64,000 nt of DNA from Sphaerulina vaccinii (lineage: Eukaryota; Ascomycota; Dothideomycetes; Mycosphaerellales; Mycosphaerellaceae): assembly GCA_022570795.1 (NCBI GenBank), contig JAKUDP010000011.1, positions 496,001-560,000 on the forward strand. Direction: 5' to 3'. The translations under genes and the position numbers were made by a program. Positions 45,201 to 56,712 of the stretch are shown one piece after another. The notes under the pieces were generated by a model. It saw only the letters and a program-made list of their open reading frames with translations, did no database searches and was not told where the DNA came from. Position 1 is the stretch's first letter. Each line of letters opens with the position of its first letter.

Positions 45201-47519
45201 GTTGCTACCAGCGACGTCCCAGTTCCACATGTTGCTAGCGAGGACATGCTGCACAGCAGGCCTTTGCATGACGCGTACGCTCGCATTGACTCTGAGGCGG
45301 CTGCAGCTGTGTCTGCCGGCCTGGCGGAGAAGAACTCTACTGGGGTTGTGCAAGTGGTTGCCTCTACGTCAACGGCCGCGGCTGCGACTACGGACTCTGC
45401 CACGGCTACGCAAACTGCTGTTGAGAATCTCGCGCAGACATCTGAAAGTCATGAAGGTGTTCAGACAAGCAGTGAAGACCAGGGAGGTACTCCGTCAGAG
45501 ACAACAGACTCGACAGAAGCCGCTGAGGTCACGCCAACTACTTCTGCCACTGAAGTGATTGACGACACCGTAGATGGCAAAGCGAGCGCAGCATCGAACC
45601 AAATCCCCACTCTCCATGCCCAACGCTCCACTTCGACGAAGAACTCCTCGACGGTCTGCCAGCCTACGCAGTCCAGAAAGTGGCCATGTCCGCTGGCGAA
45701 GGAGGCCAACTGCGAAAAATGGTTCAGCTTACTAAAGGATGCTATTCGTCACGGCAAGATCCATACTGGTGTTAAAGACTTTACCAGTCCCGCATGCGAC
45801 AAGCCGTTTGCCCGCAAAGATAGAATGATGGAACACTTCAAAGGTGTGCATAAGAATCGCGTTCCTTCGGAAAAGGGCGACCGACGCCACTCTGCCCAGT
45901 CATCTACTGCCGATGCTGAAGATCTTGAAGGACTAGCTAAAGAGCGCTCGCCCAGCGAGGTCGACGTGGAGCCCGCGCTTTCTCTACGAGAGACTTCCGA
46001 GAACATTGACTCATACCGCGGAAGCGATGCAATTGCTGCCAATGAGAGAGCGAAGACAAAAGGCAAGCAGCGTAAAAGCCAGAGATCGGTTGCAGTGGAT
46101 CACAACGATCTCGGTAATTCTTTTGAACGTCCCACCAATACCTACGTCCGTCTTATTGGCATGGCATTGTGCGCCGCGGCCGACAATCGAGCCACACCAC
46201 AATGGGTCGTACAGTGGATAGCTGATCGCATACCCAACTACGCACTGGAAGAAGGCACGTGGGCAAATAGTGTCAAAGCTGTCATGAAACTCAACAGCTC
46301 TGGTAGTAGTGGCAAAGTCATCGCCACTGCAACAACTCTGGGCCCAACAGATACTAGTAATAAAGCTAAGAAGGTCTACGAATTGCTTCCCGGTTTGGTA
46401 GAGAGGCTTGACCACTGGGACGAGGTACTTCAGCAGCCAGTGTCGCCAATGGTCGCCCGGCAAAGCCATGCAACAGCCTCTTCTGGCAAGGCTCCAAGGG
46501 ACAATATCACACAGAAGGGGCTGTCGGTGGACAAGCTCACAGAACCTTCACACAGTAAGGCTGTGCCACAGAAGCGATCATCGACGGGCAGATTCATGGG
46601 CGCGCCTAAAGCGAAGATGGTGAGAACTTCTAAAGTAATGTTCAACGATGCGATGGAAGTGGACTATGATGACTTTGTTCAATTGCGCTCCCACGACAGA
46701 GGGGTCGAATCCGACTCTGGAGCAGACACGGACAACGAGGACTGGACTGGCGATGCTATGCGCAGGCGAGAAGTCGAAATGTCAAGTCTGCGACCGGAAC
46801 TCCAGCAAGATGGAGGTGCAGAAACACTTGACAACTTGAATTCTCCATTCACCAATTCTGGACAATTCGATCAAGATGTGTCTGCACACCAGTCAAGCAC
46901 AACGCCGCAGGCAGACGCCGTCTCGGCCCAGCTCCAAGCCACTGTGTCGCCTGCCAAGCACAGTCCTACTCCAGGGTCAAGTAAGCAGCCTACGGTATCA
47001 GATTACCACGAGACATTCTTGCCATTTGAGGGCCCAGTGCTCACTGCTGCTGATCTGCACAAAGAGGTTTCACCATGCTTCGATGAGCAGGAAGAAACTG
47101 CACTGCTAGAGATGATCAACCAGGATCGTCGCACTCGAGTCTCATTCTCGCGATCGCTTTTTGCAGACAGGCCACAGTTCAATCCCAACAACAAGGCCAA
47201 ACGACAAGCAAAGATGATCGAGATCTCCGAACGACCAAAGCGCAAGCAGCTCTTCGGCAAGCCTGTGGGCTACTCTGTCCCGGGATGGACTGAATTCTTC
47301 GAAGGCAGATCTCTGACGACATCCATGAACATTTCACCAATCAAGAAGAGTGTTCGAGCTGCCCTACTGGGCGAAGATAGTACGTCTATCCAAGAGTTCG
47401 ATTCGTTGAAAGAATTCCTGGGTTTGCCCGACGACCTCGTGCCAGCTATCATTGACAGGCAACTGGTGTACAAACACAAGGATGGGAACAAGAGAGGAGT
47501 TTACAGGACTGGCTTCTGA
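42274..47519 (+). CDS. Large nuclear protein with PHD finger and C2H2-like zinc fingers
   Basis: Preferred model: a first exon of 28 codons (42274-42357), an intron at 42358-42575 (GTAAGT donor, GCTAAC branch, ATGCAG acceptor) and a long exon to 47519, about 1,695 residues. If the intron is not used, the first ATG of the long frame is 42516 (1,667 residues). Around 43660-43810 a PHD finger is clear (CRVCKGLGG, CRSCIRNYHVHC, WQCASC). Near 45045 a CxxC pair (MKCNTCGKSV, CTTCKEK) suggests another zinc site. Near 45685-45855 two degenerate C2H2-like fingers end CDKPFARKDRMMEHFKGVH. The rest is largely disordered and rich in Ser/Thr/Gln. PHD fingers read histone tails, so a chromatin role is likely; the exact family is not recognised. 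Confidence 0.8.
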
Positions 47520-47937
47520 AGCATTTATAGCGTTCAAGCGCTGCTGATTATTGACATTAGCGCTGGAGTTTCATTGCATTGCGCAGACGCTGCAGATCGT
47601 GGCGGTTCATCGCACCTGCTTTTAGTGTATGCATGGCTGATCATGTACAGAGGTTACGATGCATACGAACGAACAGATAAGGGCTCAAATGAGACTTGTA
47701 GAGATATAATGCAAGACTTTCCTCTGACCCTGGCGATACGAGTCTCAGCAGATACACTTTACTGTACATACTCATGAACGTATAAAGCCTCAAACTGGAA
47801 GCCGCGTCCTCGGCGTCCAAGCTTCAAACTTTAAATCATTCAAGCCTCACCTCAAGCTTCACTTCGCGAACATGCTGACAACCAACTTCACTGACCAAGT
47901 CAGGGACACCATCGAAACAAAGAACTGCGAAACAAAC
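47520..47937. other. Intergenic, promoter side of the proton channel
   Basis: No gene seen. An in-frame ATG at 47872 could lengthen the proton channel by 22 residues. Confidence 0.5.
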
Positions 47938-48643
47938 ATGTCTGCCGAAGAGCATCATCCTCTCCTCCCATCAGATCGCGTCCACTTCCCACACGGTACC
48001 AATGCCGAACACGCCGCGAGCTCGGCACGTAGGCAGACCAAGCGCTTCCTCACATCAAAGACAGGCAAGTGAAGTCAAGACAAATTACGTCTTCATTATT
48101 GACGTGAGGCTCAGGTCACTATGCAGTCCTCCTCCTAGTAGCCCTCGACATCTCAGCAATCTTCGCAGACCTCCTCATCACCAGTCTAGCGTGCGAAGGA
48201 CACATCAGCCGCCTTGATGCCGACTTATCATCTGACATTCTGGGCATCGTCAGCTTAATCTTCTCTTCTCTCTTCATGCTAGAACTTCTCGCATCTATCT
48301 GGTCTTTCGGTGCGAGGAAGTTCTTCTCCTCTTGGTTTCATTGCATGGATGCTTTGGTGATTTTGACGGGATTCGTGATTGATGTTCTGCTGAAGGGCAT
48401 ATTGGAGGAAGTAGGAAGTATTGTTGTTGTCTTGAGATTGTGTAAGCCATTCAGTATGCCGTCGCTTCACAGGTGCCTAGTCTGCTGACTTGATATCTAG
48501 GGAGAGTGTTGAAAATTATCGACGAGCTGTCTGCGGGAGCGGCGGAACAGATGGAACCGTTGAGTGAGAGAATTGGGGAGCTGGAGAAGGAGAATCAGGA
48601 ATTGAGGTGGGAAGTTCATGAGTTGAAGATGAGGAGACGTTGA
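47938..48643 (+). CDS. Voltage-gated proton channel (Hv1 family)
   Basis: Exons 47938-48064, 48115-48441 and 48501-48643 give 198 residues. The first intron is GC-AG (GCAAGT donor, CTCAG acceptor, 50 bases); the second is 59 bases. Four membrane segments form a lone voltage sensor: S1 with the selectivity Asp54 (LLLVALDISAIFADLL), S2 (about 85-103), S3 with Asp121 (FHCMDALVIL), and S4 RLWRVLKIIDE with charges Arg150, Arg153 and Lys156. A C-terminal coiled coil (about 170-194) should make it a dimer, as in animal Hv1. The Asn after the third charge in animal channels is Asp159 here. It should extrude protons across the plasma membrane on depolarisation. The splice joins rebuild the S4 motif exactly, which supports the model. 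Confidence 0.9.
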
Positions 48644-48879
48644 AGCGGAACCTAGATTAAACCAGTTCATGGCTCATGCTAAGGTCGAAGACTATATAGC
48701 TCAGCCCGATAGAGCATAAAAGCTCTCCTTACAGCCCTATTCAAGCATGATGAACAAACAGTCTTGCTGAGCAGAATCCAACATTGACTGAACACAGTAA
48801 GACCTTGCCATAGCCTACTCGCTGATCAACAAGCATAGTGCGAAGAGGCGTCGTAAGCGAGGATACATGCCCATACAAT

Positions 48880-51185
48880 CTACTTGTAAGAACCCATGGC
48901 ATCGCGGAAAGCATCTTGACCACTCTCAAGAATGGCCTTGTGTCCCTCAAGATGAGCGCGCTTGTGGGTGACCTCCTCCGCCTCAGCAGCAAGGAACTCG
49001 ACCTCACGATCGGCCATGTCGTTGATCATGAGTGGAGAAAGTGTGTCCTGCGCGAGGTCATGCAGCAAGTGGCGCTCGACGACCTGGTCGGTGACAGCGG
49101 TGATGAAGTATCGCACCTTGTCCTATAATTATGTTAGCAACAAGCAAATATAGTACTTGGAACTCAGCTTACCTTGTAGTAGGCGAGCTGACTGTCCAGA
49201 GCGTCCTCTGCTGACATCTTGTCCATATCTGGCTCAATGAGCTCTTTCATGCCGTTGGCAAGCAGCTGAGAGTTGATCAACGTTTGCTTCTGACCATTCT
49301 CGCTATCGACTTCAACCTGAGCCTGGTTCATCAAGGCCTGGATCTTGGCAGTCGTCTTCTGGCTTCTGGCTTCCTGCACATTGGCAGTGTATGAAGGATC
49401 GTAGGTGATAGGCTGGCGCTGCTTATCGTGGATGAGGTGTCCCAGCTCTGCCAGAGCATTGAGTCGGCGCTGCTCCACAGCAGCGTCCAGTCTGATCGCC
49501 CGTAGCTTTCCTGACACGTCATCGAAGACAACCTCGCTGATGGCAGCTTTGATGAACTCGGTGCAGAGTGTGTTGATTCTGTTGACGTGATCAACAGCAA
49601 GTTCCTCCCAGTGCTTCGACTGCTCCCAGAAGAGCTGAGACATGAGCAAAGGGTTGAAGTTGCCAGCAAGCTCACGACCACGAGTTCGCACCAGTATTTC
49701 CTTGACATAGGCAACGGCTTCACTCCGGGTTATAGTCTCCTGCACATCCTTCGCTCCCGCATACATTTCGATCAGAGGTGGCTCGGGCAGATCGTCGCGG
49801 GAGTTCGTGCCAGCAGCGCTGTCAGTGGTCCAGATGCGCAACTTGTGGCCGTACTGCCGCATCTGGCTTGCGAACTGTAGGTTGAGGAACTGGACTGCCG
49901 CGCGCAGACGACGAATGTTCGCAATATCTTCGACAGGCTTTTCGGTGTCGACTTCGCCAAAGAAAGGGTGTTCATAGTGACCATCGACGGCACTGGACAC
50001 GATGCCTTGGTAGGAAGTAGCGATATTCATGAGAAAGCGCTTCTGCTCAGCAATGGTTGAGCGCTTCTCGCCAAGCGCATCGAGAGCTGCCACAGTGTTC
50101 AGATGCTTAGCATTGAGCTCACGCTGAAGGTTGGGAAGCTCCTTCTTCAGGTGCTTGAAGAGAAGCTTCGACAGCTTGGTGCGAAGCGAAGTGATACCCT
50201 TGTCGCCCTCTGGCAGTGAGCGGTATGCTCCGGCGCTGAAGAAAGTACGCTCCGAAGTGTTTCTTGCTTCGAAGGACGAGTCGATCTCTTCGTCAGTCCT
50301 ATTCTTCAACATGTGCCAACCCAGCTCAAAGTAGATGTCGTTGTTCTGGGCGAGATTGATCCAAGATGTTTCATTCGCGGTGCCTGACCGAAGGAAATCA
50401 GGCTTGGTGATGATACCAAGAGTCCGCTGACCATCCTTGTCGGCCTTCTTACACTTCGTGAGGATGCCTTGATTGGCGTAGTCGTCCTTGGCAGAGATCA
50501 CAGAAAGCATGATGGTACGCTTCTCGTTGATGTACTCTTCCACGAGAGAGTGGATGAGCTTGACGTCCGCATCCGTTTGGTCCTTGGTAGCTGACAGAAT
50601 CAGTCCAGGAAGATCGACGAGTGTCACCTGAGGACGATCTGGGCCAGCGATCTCAACGCTAAGTACGTCACGAGAGAAGGCGCGGGCAGCGCTTTGATCG
50701 GTGGCTTTAGCGACATTGTTGAGGCCCATGAGGTCGGTGGCCAACTCGATGAGACGCGGCAACTCGTTGAAGTCGGAGATGGTTTCGCTGAACGTTGACA
50801 GCTTTGTCTTCTCAGCTTCCGGACGCGCAGCATCTGGGATGATCTTTGTGTGGATGGACTCTGTTAGATCACGGCGCAGGATGATCTCGGTAGCGAATCG
50901 TGTACAAAGGTTCTCCTTTCGCGGGAATGGCACCTCAGTGATGGCCTCGAGCACTGAGGACTTTCCAGAAGATTGGTTGCCACAGACCACCAGCTGTGGA
51001 AGAGGCAGGATCGAGCCGAGGCCGCAGGTGCGAAGGCGGTCGACCATGTCGAGAATCTGGCGGTATTCCTTGCTCTGAAGGCCATCGAGCGAGGCGGTCG
51101 CGAGCATGTCAGTGACAGTCTCGACCTTCGCGGCAGGCTTGTCGCCGTTGATGCCGTTGGCTTTTTTGTGTGTCTTTCCGCCCAT
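48880..51185 (-). CDS. Dynamin-like GTPase, Mx type
   Basis: Two exons (49173-51185 and 48880-49122) with a 50-base intron give 751 residues ending in TAG. The start MGGKTHKKAN at 51185 is preferred; an in-frame ATG at 51311 would add 42 residues. The GTPase domain has G1 GNQSSGKSS (69-77), G3 DLPG (191-194) and G4 TKPD (260-263). A helical middle/stalk region follows, then a GTPase effector domain encoded partly by the last exon (DKVRYFITAVTDQVVERHLL). There is no pleckstrin homology or Pro-rich domain, so it is of the Mx/Vps1-like group rather than classical dynamin. Membrane remodelling is the likely role. Fungal Mx-like members are numerous and mostly unstudied. Confidence 0.92.
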
Positions 51186-51755
51186 GATTGCTGTGATTCT
51201 TGGTTGTATCTTCTGTTGTCGTGTTTTGGTGTGAGGTGGAAGAGGAAAAAAGTGTGCGCGAAGCATGGGGAGCTGGCGAAGCGGAGGAGAGACCGAACTG
51301 TCCGTCGTCATGGGAGACTGGCTGTGCTAAGGTGGGTCTGGCACAGATGAAGTGAAGGTCTTGGACCCACTGTAAGCGTTTGCTGCAGTGATTAGCGGGT
51401 GTCCGTTTGCAGCTCTGAACGGAACACTGCATCTTCGCGTGCCCCTGTGTCGTTCTGCCACAAGCAGACGCGACTGTCTTGTACATTGAGAGGATGTGCT
51501 CGTCGTATAGATGACTTTCAGGAATGCTGATGTCCTCGTCACGTCGTACGTCTCCATTGACATGGATTCGGCTGTATCTCCGCAAAAGTATATCATGTTC
51601 TCGCGGCCTCGTTGAGTCTAGTATATTGTGGGCTGGATCTTGTCACATCGCGTGTTTACAGCACATCTACTACAGTGTGAGCGGCATGCATAGGAGTGGA
51701 GTCAGCAGTGTCCTTGACCGCGTTCATACTCCCTGCTCCACCAGGTTGGCTCCCA
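51186..51755. other. Intergenic, no gene seen
   Basis: Lies upstream of the dynamin gene and downstream of the glycosyltransferase-like gene. No supported exon. Confidence 0.5.
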
Positions 51756-53158
51756 TCACACACAGCTATCATAGCTTGAGTACTCCATCAATTCTGCTTG
51801 CTCAGATAATATCTGGATGACTTTCTGGTCTCGATCGTCATAAGCTACGCTGATCGTCAGTATCAAACATCGTGAGCCCGATTCTGCTGAACTTACGTCG
51901 ATTTGTCTTGGCAAAGCTGCATTGACGGTCAGTATTGCACATCGCGAGCCCGACCCTGCTGAACTTACATCGTCTCGTATGGATGCAATGTGCTGTCGTT
52001 GTAGTACTTCCCACTGTACAAGACATCATCGCCACCTAGAGTCGTAGAAACATTAGCTGCCAGTCATGGGAAAGAGTCGAAGCACAAACCTTTGCCTCCA
52101 TTCTCACCGTCCAGACACCAGTCCAAGAACGCCGTGGTATTCTTCCGCGTGGGACCAGCATGAGCTGCGAACCGACCTTCCATTGCATAAGCATCGTAGC
52201 CGGCATCAATGATCATGTTCGTGAGTTGAAGCTCTCCATGTGTTATCGCATCTGCCATGTCTGCATAATAGTAGATGTAAGGTAGCATCAGCTCTTGAAG
52301 CGTCTTTTGATCAAACGCGAAGATCATGCTCTGCACATGAGCTGAATAGGGCTGTCCATTCGCGCAGTTCCAGCTCATGCCTAAGTGTAGAAACCAAGTT
52401 AGCCAGGAGTAGAAATCATCAATGCCTTGAACAGTGTGCTTACCAACAAGCTTAGTTCTCTCGTCCAGCTTGTCCCAGTATGCATCACTCCAGCAGGTCT
52501 TGTCTGCATATGGTGGTATGAAAGGGCCTCGGAGAGAAGCGTTGATGAACATGAATCGTTGATCTGTTCGACATTGTCAGCTGGTCTATCAAGCTATTTG
52601 GTAATGGACGAGGAGCGCATACATGTTGTGGCGAGTGTTCTGTTGGCGTCCAAGACCTCTTTATAGCCTCCTAGATCGAAGCACTTGTTCTCCCTTTCCA
52701 CGACCCTTACATTCGGAAGCGCAGTCAAGGAAGTAAGATCTAACGTATGCTCGCCATTGATGATAATGATGAAGTCTGCTTTCGCGTGAAAAGCATGCTT
52801 GCGAAAGAATGCAAAGTTCGTCGCTGCCATTTCTGTCTCGTGGTAGGAGTACAGGATCAGATCTCGAGACACTGGTGTCTGTTCTTGTTCAGGCACAATG
52901 GGCGGCACCGGATCCACCGCTGGACGCGGCATGTGATGGAGTGCTATACGAGTACGGATCAGCAATTGACCGCGAGACTCTGGGAAATCTCCTACCCAGC
53001 TCTTTGGTTGCCAAGGTCGTTCGAAGTCGAGCTAGTGATGCTTTAGCCGCTGCAAGCTGTTCGGTATGTCGTGTCGCCAGGTGATAGTAGAAGAACGCCA
53101 TCAAAACTAAAGCGCAAATCAGCATGAACTGTAACGGATTACTTTTTGTGGACAACAT
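51756..53158 (-). CDS. Putative type II membrane glycosyltransferase, seven exons
   Basis: Seven exons (52996-53158, 52623-52943, 52444-52563, 52090-52380, 51969-52035, 51897-51916, 51756-51844) give exactly 357 codons with TGA. Residues 7-24 form a signal anchor (SNPLQFMLICALVLMAFF), so the bulk is lumenal. Motifs RDLILYSYHETE, FIIIINGEHTLDL and VVERENKCFDLGGYKEVLD resemble the start of Rhamnan-synthesis-F-like transferases. The next part reads INASLRGPFIPPY and DKTCWSDAYW. The exact family is uncertain and a Golgi location is inferred from the anchor. Exon 6 is a 20-base microexon between two nearly identical introns. The 63-base intron before exon 4 could be retained in frame. Confidence 0.8.
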
Positions 53159-53386
53159 GATGGATGTATGGAGAGGCCTGAGGGTCAAGTCTGCGACGCT
53201 CGATGTCGCCTCTGCGGACTCATGGTCTGGCCGCGAAGGCAGCTTGGTACTATGCAAGGGCTATCAGCTTGTGAGAAATGCATACGTTATCAGCACCCCT
53301 TGCTTGACATGTGCCACAGCCAGAAGCGCGGTATGGGAACACGTTTCGCGTCATCTTCAGGAGTTCGCAAGAAGCCTCATCTCACA
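53159..53386. promoter_or_regulatory. Compact divergent promoter of two putative glycosyltransferase genes
   Basis: 228 bases between two opposed ATGs. The layout suggests co-expression; no specific site is assigned. An upstream in-frame ATG at 53168 would almost consume it, which is one reason to prefer the start at 53387. Confidence 0.45.
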
Positions 53387-54787
53387 ATGTGGGCTCGAGC
53401 TGCTCAGTCTTCGACGCAAACCAAGATCGGAGCATTGGTATTGACGCTCTTGCCGCTGTACTACCTCTCGTACAAACTTCACCCAACGTTTAGCCACAAG
53501 ACGACAGTAGCGCCCTCTCCAGAAGCCATCAATCGAGTGGAATGGCAAAGGCAATGGCTAGACACAGACGTGCTTCGGCCGTTCGATCCACCGGACATTC
53601 AGATGAAATGCAATGAGACAAAGTGGGATCCGAATTTAGTCTTCAATCTGCGAAATGCCAATGGAGGAGTTGGCAATATCCGTGCGGAACATCTAGATTT
53701 CCTGTTCTATGCCATGGAGATGGGAGCTTCTATCATACTGCCAGGTATGGCAGTTCGGCGTGAAGACGAGTTGTTCGATGTATGGGGAGCTGGCAACGCG
53801 AACTTCAGCAACATGTTCGATGAAGACTGGTTCAGAAAGAGGATAGCAGAGGCCTGTCCTCAAATGGAGATATATGAGCCATCCGAGCATTTGGAAGAGA
53901 CCACCTGGAGGAAAGTGGGCCAGATGTACGATCCAAGGATACCTCAGGCACGCAAGGACTCCTCGCACGAGAATTGGATACAGCAGACACAATTTTGGTT
54001 CATGAACCATAATGTGACCAGCCAGACCGGAACCAGTGTTGATGACGAGCAAGATACGAAGACGATTGTTGATATCGAGCATACCATGTGGGAAACCAAT
54101 ACCCGGGGCGAGCATGCTGCATTTCGCCTCGCCATGGGCAAATTGATTCGAGTCCGTCCCGATGTTCGACGATATGCGGCCATTGCGATATCGAACTTCG
54201 CATTGTCACAAGGCATCCACATAGAACCAACAGATGGCATACACCAGAAGGCTTTCTATGGCGCACACCTCCGGACGGAGTCTGATACCATCTCTGCTGG
54301 GTGGCTAGCCCCGCCTTCAAGCACTGAAATCGGCCTGAACTTCACAGCACAAACCGACTACTACCTCGACGCAGCAATAGCAAACGACCTGCGCGTGATC
54401 TTCGCCGCGTCTGGTAATGCATCCGAGATCGAGAACTTCAAAGTCAAGGCCGGGTCGCATCAACCGCCGGTCGTTGTGCTTAGTAAATTTGACCTGTTGT
54501 CGGGCGCTGAAGGTGAGGCATTGCGGAAGATGCATTGGGACCAGCAAGCATTGGTAGACCTTGAGATACTGAAGCGCTGCTCTGTCTTCGGTGGCATGGC
54601 GAAAAGCAGCTTTGCCTTCATGATAGCTATGGTGCGGACAGCCTGGATGGAGGAGGGGGGCATGGTGCAAGATCCGTGGTCTGCGCCACAGAAGGACACA
54701 ATGGTCGCGTTCGATAATGCATTGAGTACGATATGGGGCAGGAACCAATTGAACGAGGAGAGGGTACCAAAGGGAGCATGGCCTTGA
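53387..54787 (+). CDS. O-fucosyltransferase-like type II membrane protein
   Basis: Intronless, 466 residues from ATG 53387. The signal anchor is at about residues 13-31 (KIGALVLTLLPLYYLSYKL). The lumenal part has NANGGVGNIRAEHLDFLFYA followed by MGASIILPG, matching the GGLGNQ...LP start of GDP-fucose O-fucosyltransferase-like GT-B enzymes. AHLRTESDT corresponds to the HxRxxxD motif, and VFGGMAKSSFAFMIAMVR to the late donor-binding motif. It probably transfers a sugar to glycans or proteins in the Golgi. The donor is not certain. Divergent partner of the preceding glycosyltransferase-like gene. Confidence 0.8.
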   Translation: MWARAAQSSTQTKIGALVLTLLPLYYLSYKLHPTFSHKTTVAPSPEAINRVEWQRQWLDTDVLRPFDPPDIQMKCNETKWDPNLVFNLRNANGGVGNIRAEHLDFLFYAMEMGASIILPGMAVRREDELFDVWGAGNANFSNMFDEDWFRKRIAEACPQMEIYEPSEHLEETTWRKVGQMYDPRIPQARKDSSHENWIQQTQFWFMNHNVTSQTGTSVDDEQDTKTIVDIEHTMWETNTRGEHAAFRLAMGKLIRVRPDVRRYAAIAISNFALSQGIHIEPTDGIHQKAFYGAHLRTESDTISAGWLAPPSSTEIGLNFTAQTDYYLDAAIANDLRVIFAASGNASEIENFKVKAGSHQPPVVVLSKFDLLSGAEGEALRKMHWDQQALVDLEILKRCSVFGGMAKSSFAFMIAMVRTAWMEEGGMVQDPWSAPQKDTMVAFDNALSTIWGRNQLNEERVPKGAWP

Positions 54788-56712
54788 TGGCTGGTGATGT
54801 TTTTAGCGTTGTGGTGTGTGATGAACGAGGGAAAGAGTGAGAAATTGAGACCAGGAAGGAGCCCAGGATCGCGCGAGCATGTGATCACGTGGAACTTTGG
54901 CGACATCAAGATCGTTCTTCGTCGTGTCTACAATATCTTCACCTTTCACGAGCGCATACCATATAATATCTCAAGCTCATCACAGCAGGCCTCAAGCAGC
55001 CCGAATCGGTTCCCAGTTGTCACATTTGTGTTCGCGCAATGTCCATGGCAAGACCTGGCGAGACGCGTCGGGACAATACTTCTGGCGACGATGATACTGC
55101 CGATAGTTGCCAGTCCACGTTCTTACTATCGGAGCACTGAGGGTACATAGCTGCAGCACAGATTTCTGAAGCTTGAACAACACCCTACACTTTGTCTTAA
55201 TGGCCACGAGGTCTCAAGTCTGACCTGGACTTTGCTCAATGGCCTCTCCCAGCAGGTCAAGGACTCAGGCAAATGATACCACAGGACAGCCACGCTCCGG
55301 AATGAACACCGATATCACCGTCGCAGTGCAGAGTGCGCTCGGCCCATTCTACTTCATCGTTCAAGAAGGTATGGGAGAGTGCCCAAGGCTAGTTATCCGC
55401 GCTCCCATGTGCTCGAAGACACTGCTGCGCTGGCCAATGCTTGGCTGCCTTTCACTGTGCATATCAAGCTCTTTCATTGCTTCTCTGGGTCGGAGAGTAT
55501 ATGCTGTGCGATCGTGGTGGAATGCGAAAGCTGGACAGGCTCGGTCGTTGAACAAGCCCCTGCGTCGCTGCGTATCGTGGTGGCGGTAAGGCTGATAACG
55601 GCACATGCTGCTTGCGTTTCAATTCGTTGCCCTTCACTCGTCGGCCTATTACAGAGGCAGTCGTGCTCGCGGAGCGTTGTTTGGAGCTTCACATGACGAC
55701 CGCAGCTCACAAGGATGCTTCTCTTGGCTCAACAGTGCGATTGTTGACCTCTCAACAGCCGCTCACAGGCTCTTCAATTCCACCGAGTCTCCACAATCAA
55801 CTGCAGCTCAGCGCACAGTGTGCACCTCACCATACCATAGACATTTTGTTGCGCTGCCAGGATCGCACACGATATGTTTGTTTCACAACGGGCGACTGGA
55901 GATCACGATAACGACCACGAGCACCCTTGTGCTGATATCGGGAAGGATAAAATTAGCTCCATACCAAGATCACGCCAATGCTTCTTCGGCCACCGTAATC
56001 ATCTGTATCTGGCAAGAGCGGTGTGCTCTGCAACGATGATGATGCTCATATCGAAGCTATGAACTGAGCAGTATTACACTTGAGCGGTTCACAAGCAAAT
56101 GTTGCTGTTACAGACAGCACTACAGATTTCTTGTGAGAGGACAAGCAGCGACTACTGCAGGGTGACGATCGTCCGGGGCTTGATCTTGCTTCTGCGGGGA
56201 AAGCTGTTTCTGACCTCGTTGAAGCGTTCCATGCGTACGAATATGCGACACCATGTTATCGGTCCAATCTGAAGACGAATACGATCCATTGGCGGCCACT
56301 GGGTAGTGCCAGAATTACACCGCTCCTTCATTGCTTATCAGATTACCAAGAGTGTGCGCAGAAACAAGGCGTTCGGCTTTCGGGATCCGTCAACAGCTAC
56401 CTCTAGCCGCGACATGCTATTGCTAGCCCATGTACCTCAAGGTCGGGACGTATAGGAAGACACAATAGTGGCTTGAACTGTGTCGCAATAAGTATCCTGC
56501 TCTCGTGCCCGCACGAGTTTCATAGCTTTCTGCGTCGTCGTTCTTCTTCTTGCCCACAACCTGTTCACCCATCGCTCTTGCACTGGTCGTGCCTTACCTC
56601 TCTAACATCACCCATCTCTGACTTCACGACATCAGACCACACTTTGGTCTCGAATCGATACTCAAGAACAACGCACCTGATCACACCACCTACCCACCAC
56701 TAAGCAATCAAA
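54788..56712. other. Intergenic, no supported gene
   Basis: Overlapping frames at 55239-55589 and 55605-56039 on the plus strand could be exons of a small gene but show no motif or clear join. I leave them out. Confidence 0.45.

Noticed and set aside
53168..53386. Longer N-terminus for the O-fucosyltransferase-like protein
   Set aside because: The extra 73 residues would put a Cys-rich stretch before the signal anchor and start 10 bases from the divergent gene's ATG.
55239..56039. Plus-strand frames that might form a small gene
   Set aside because: No clear intron joins them and no motif is seen. A GTATGG donor candidate near 55369 is weak.
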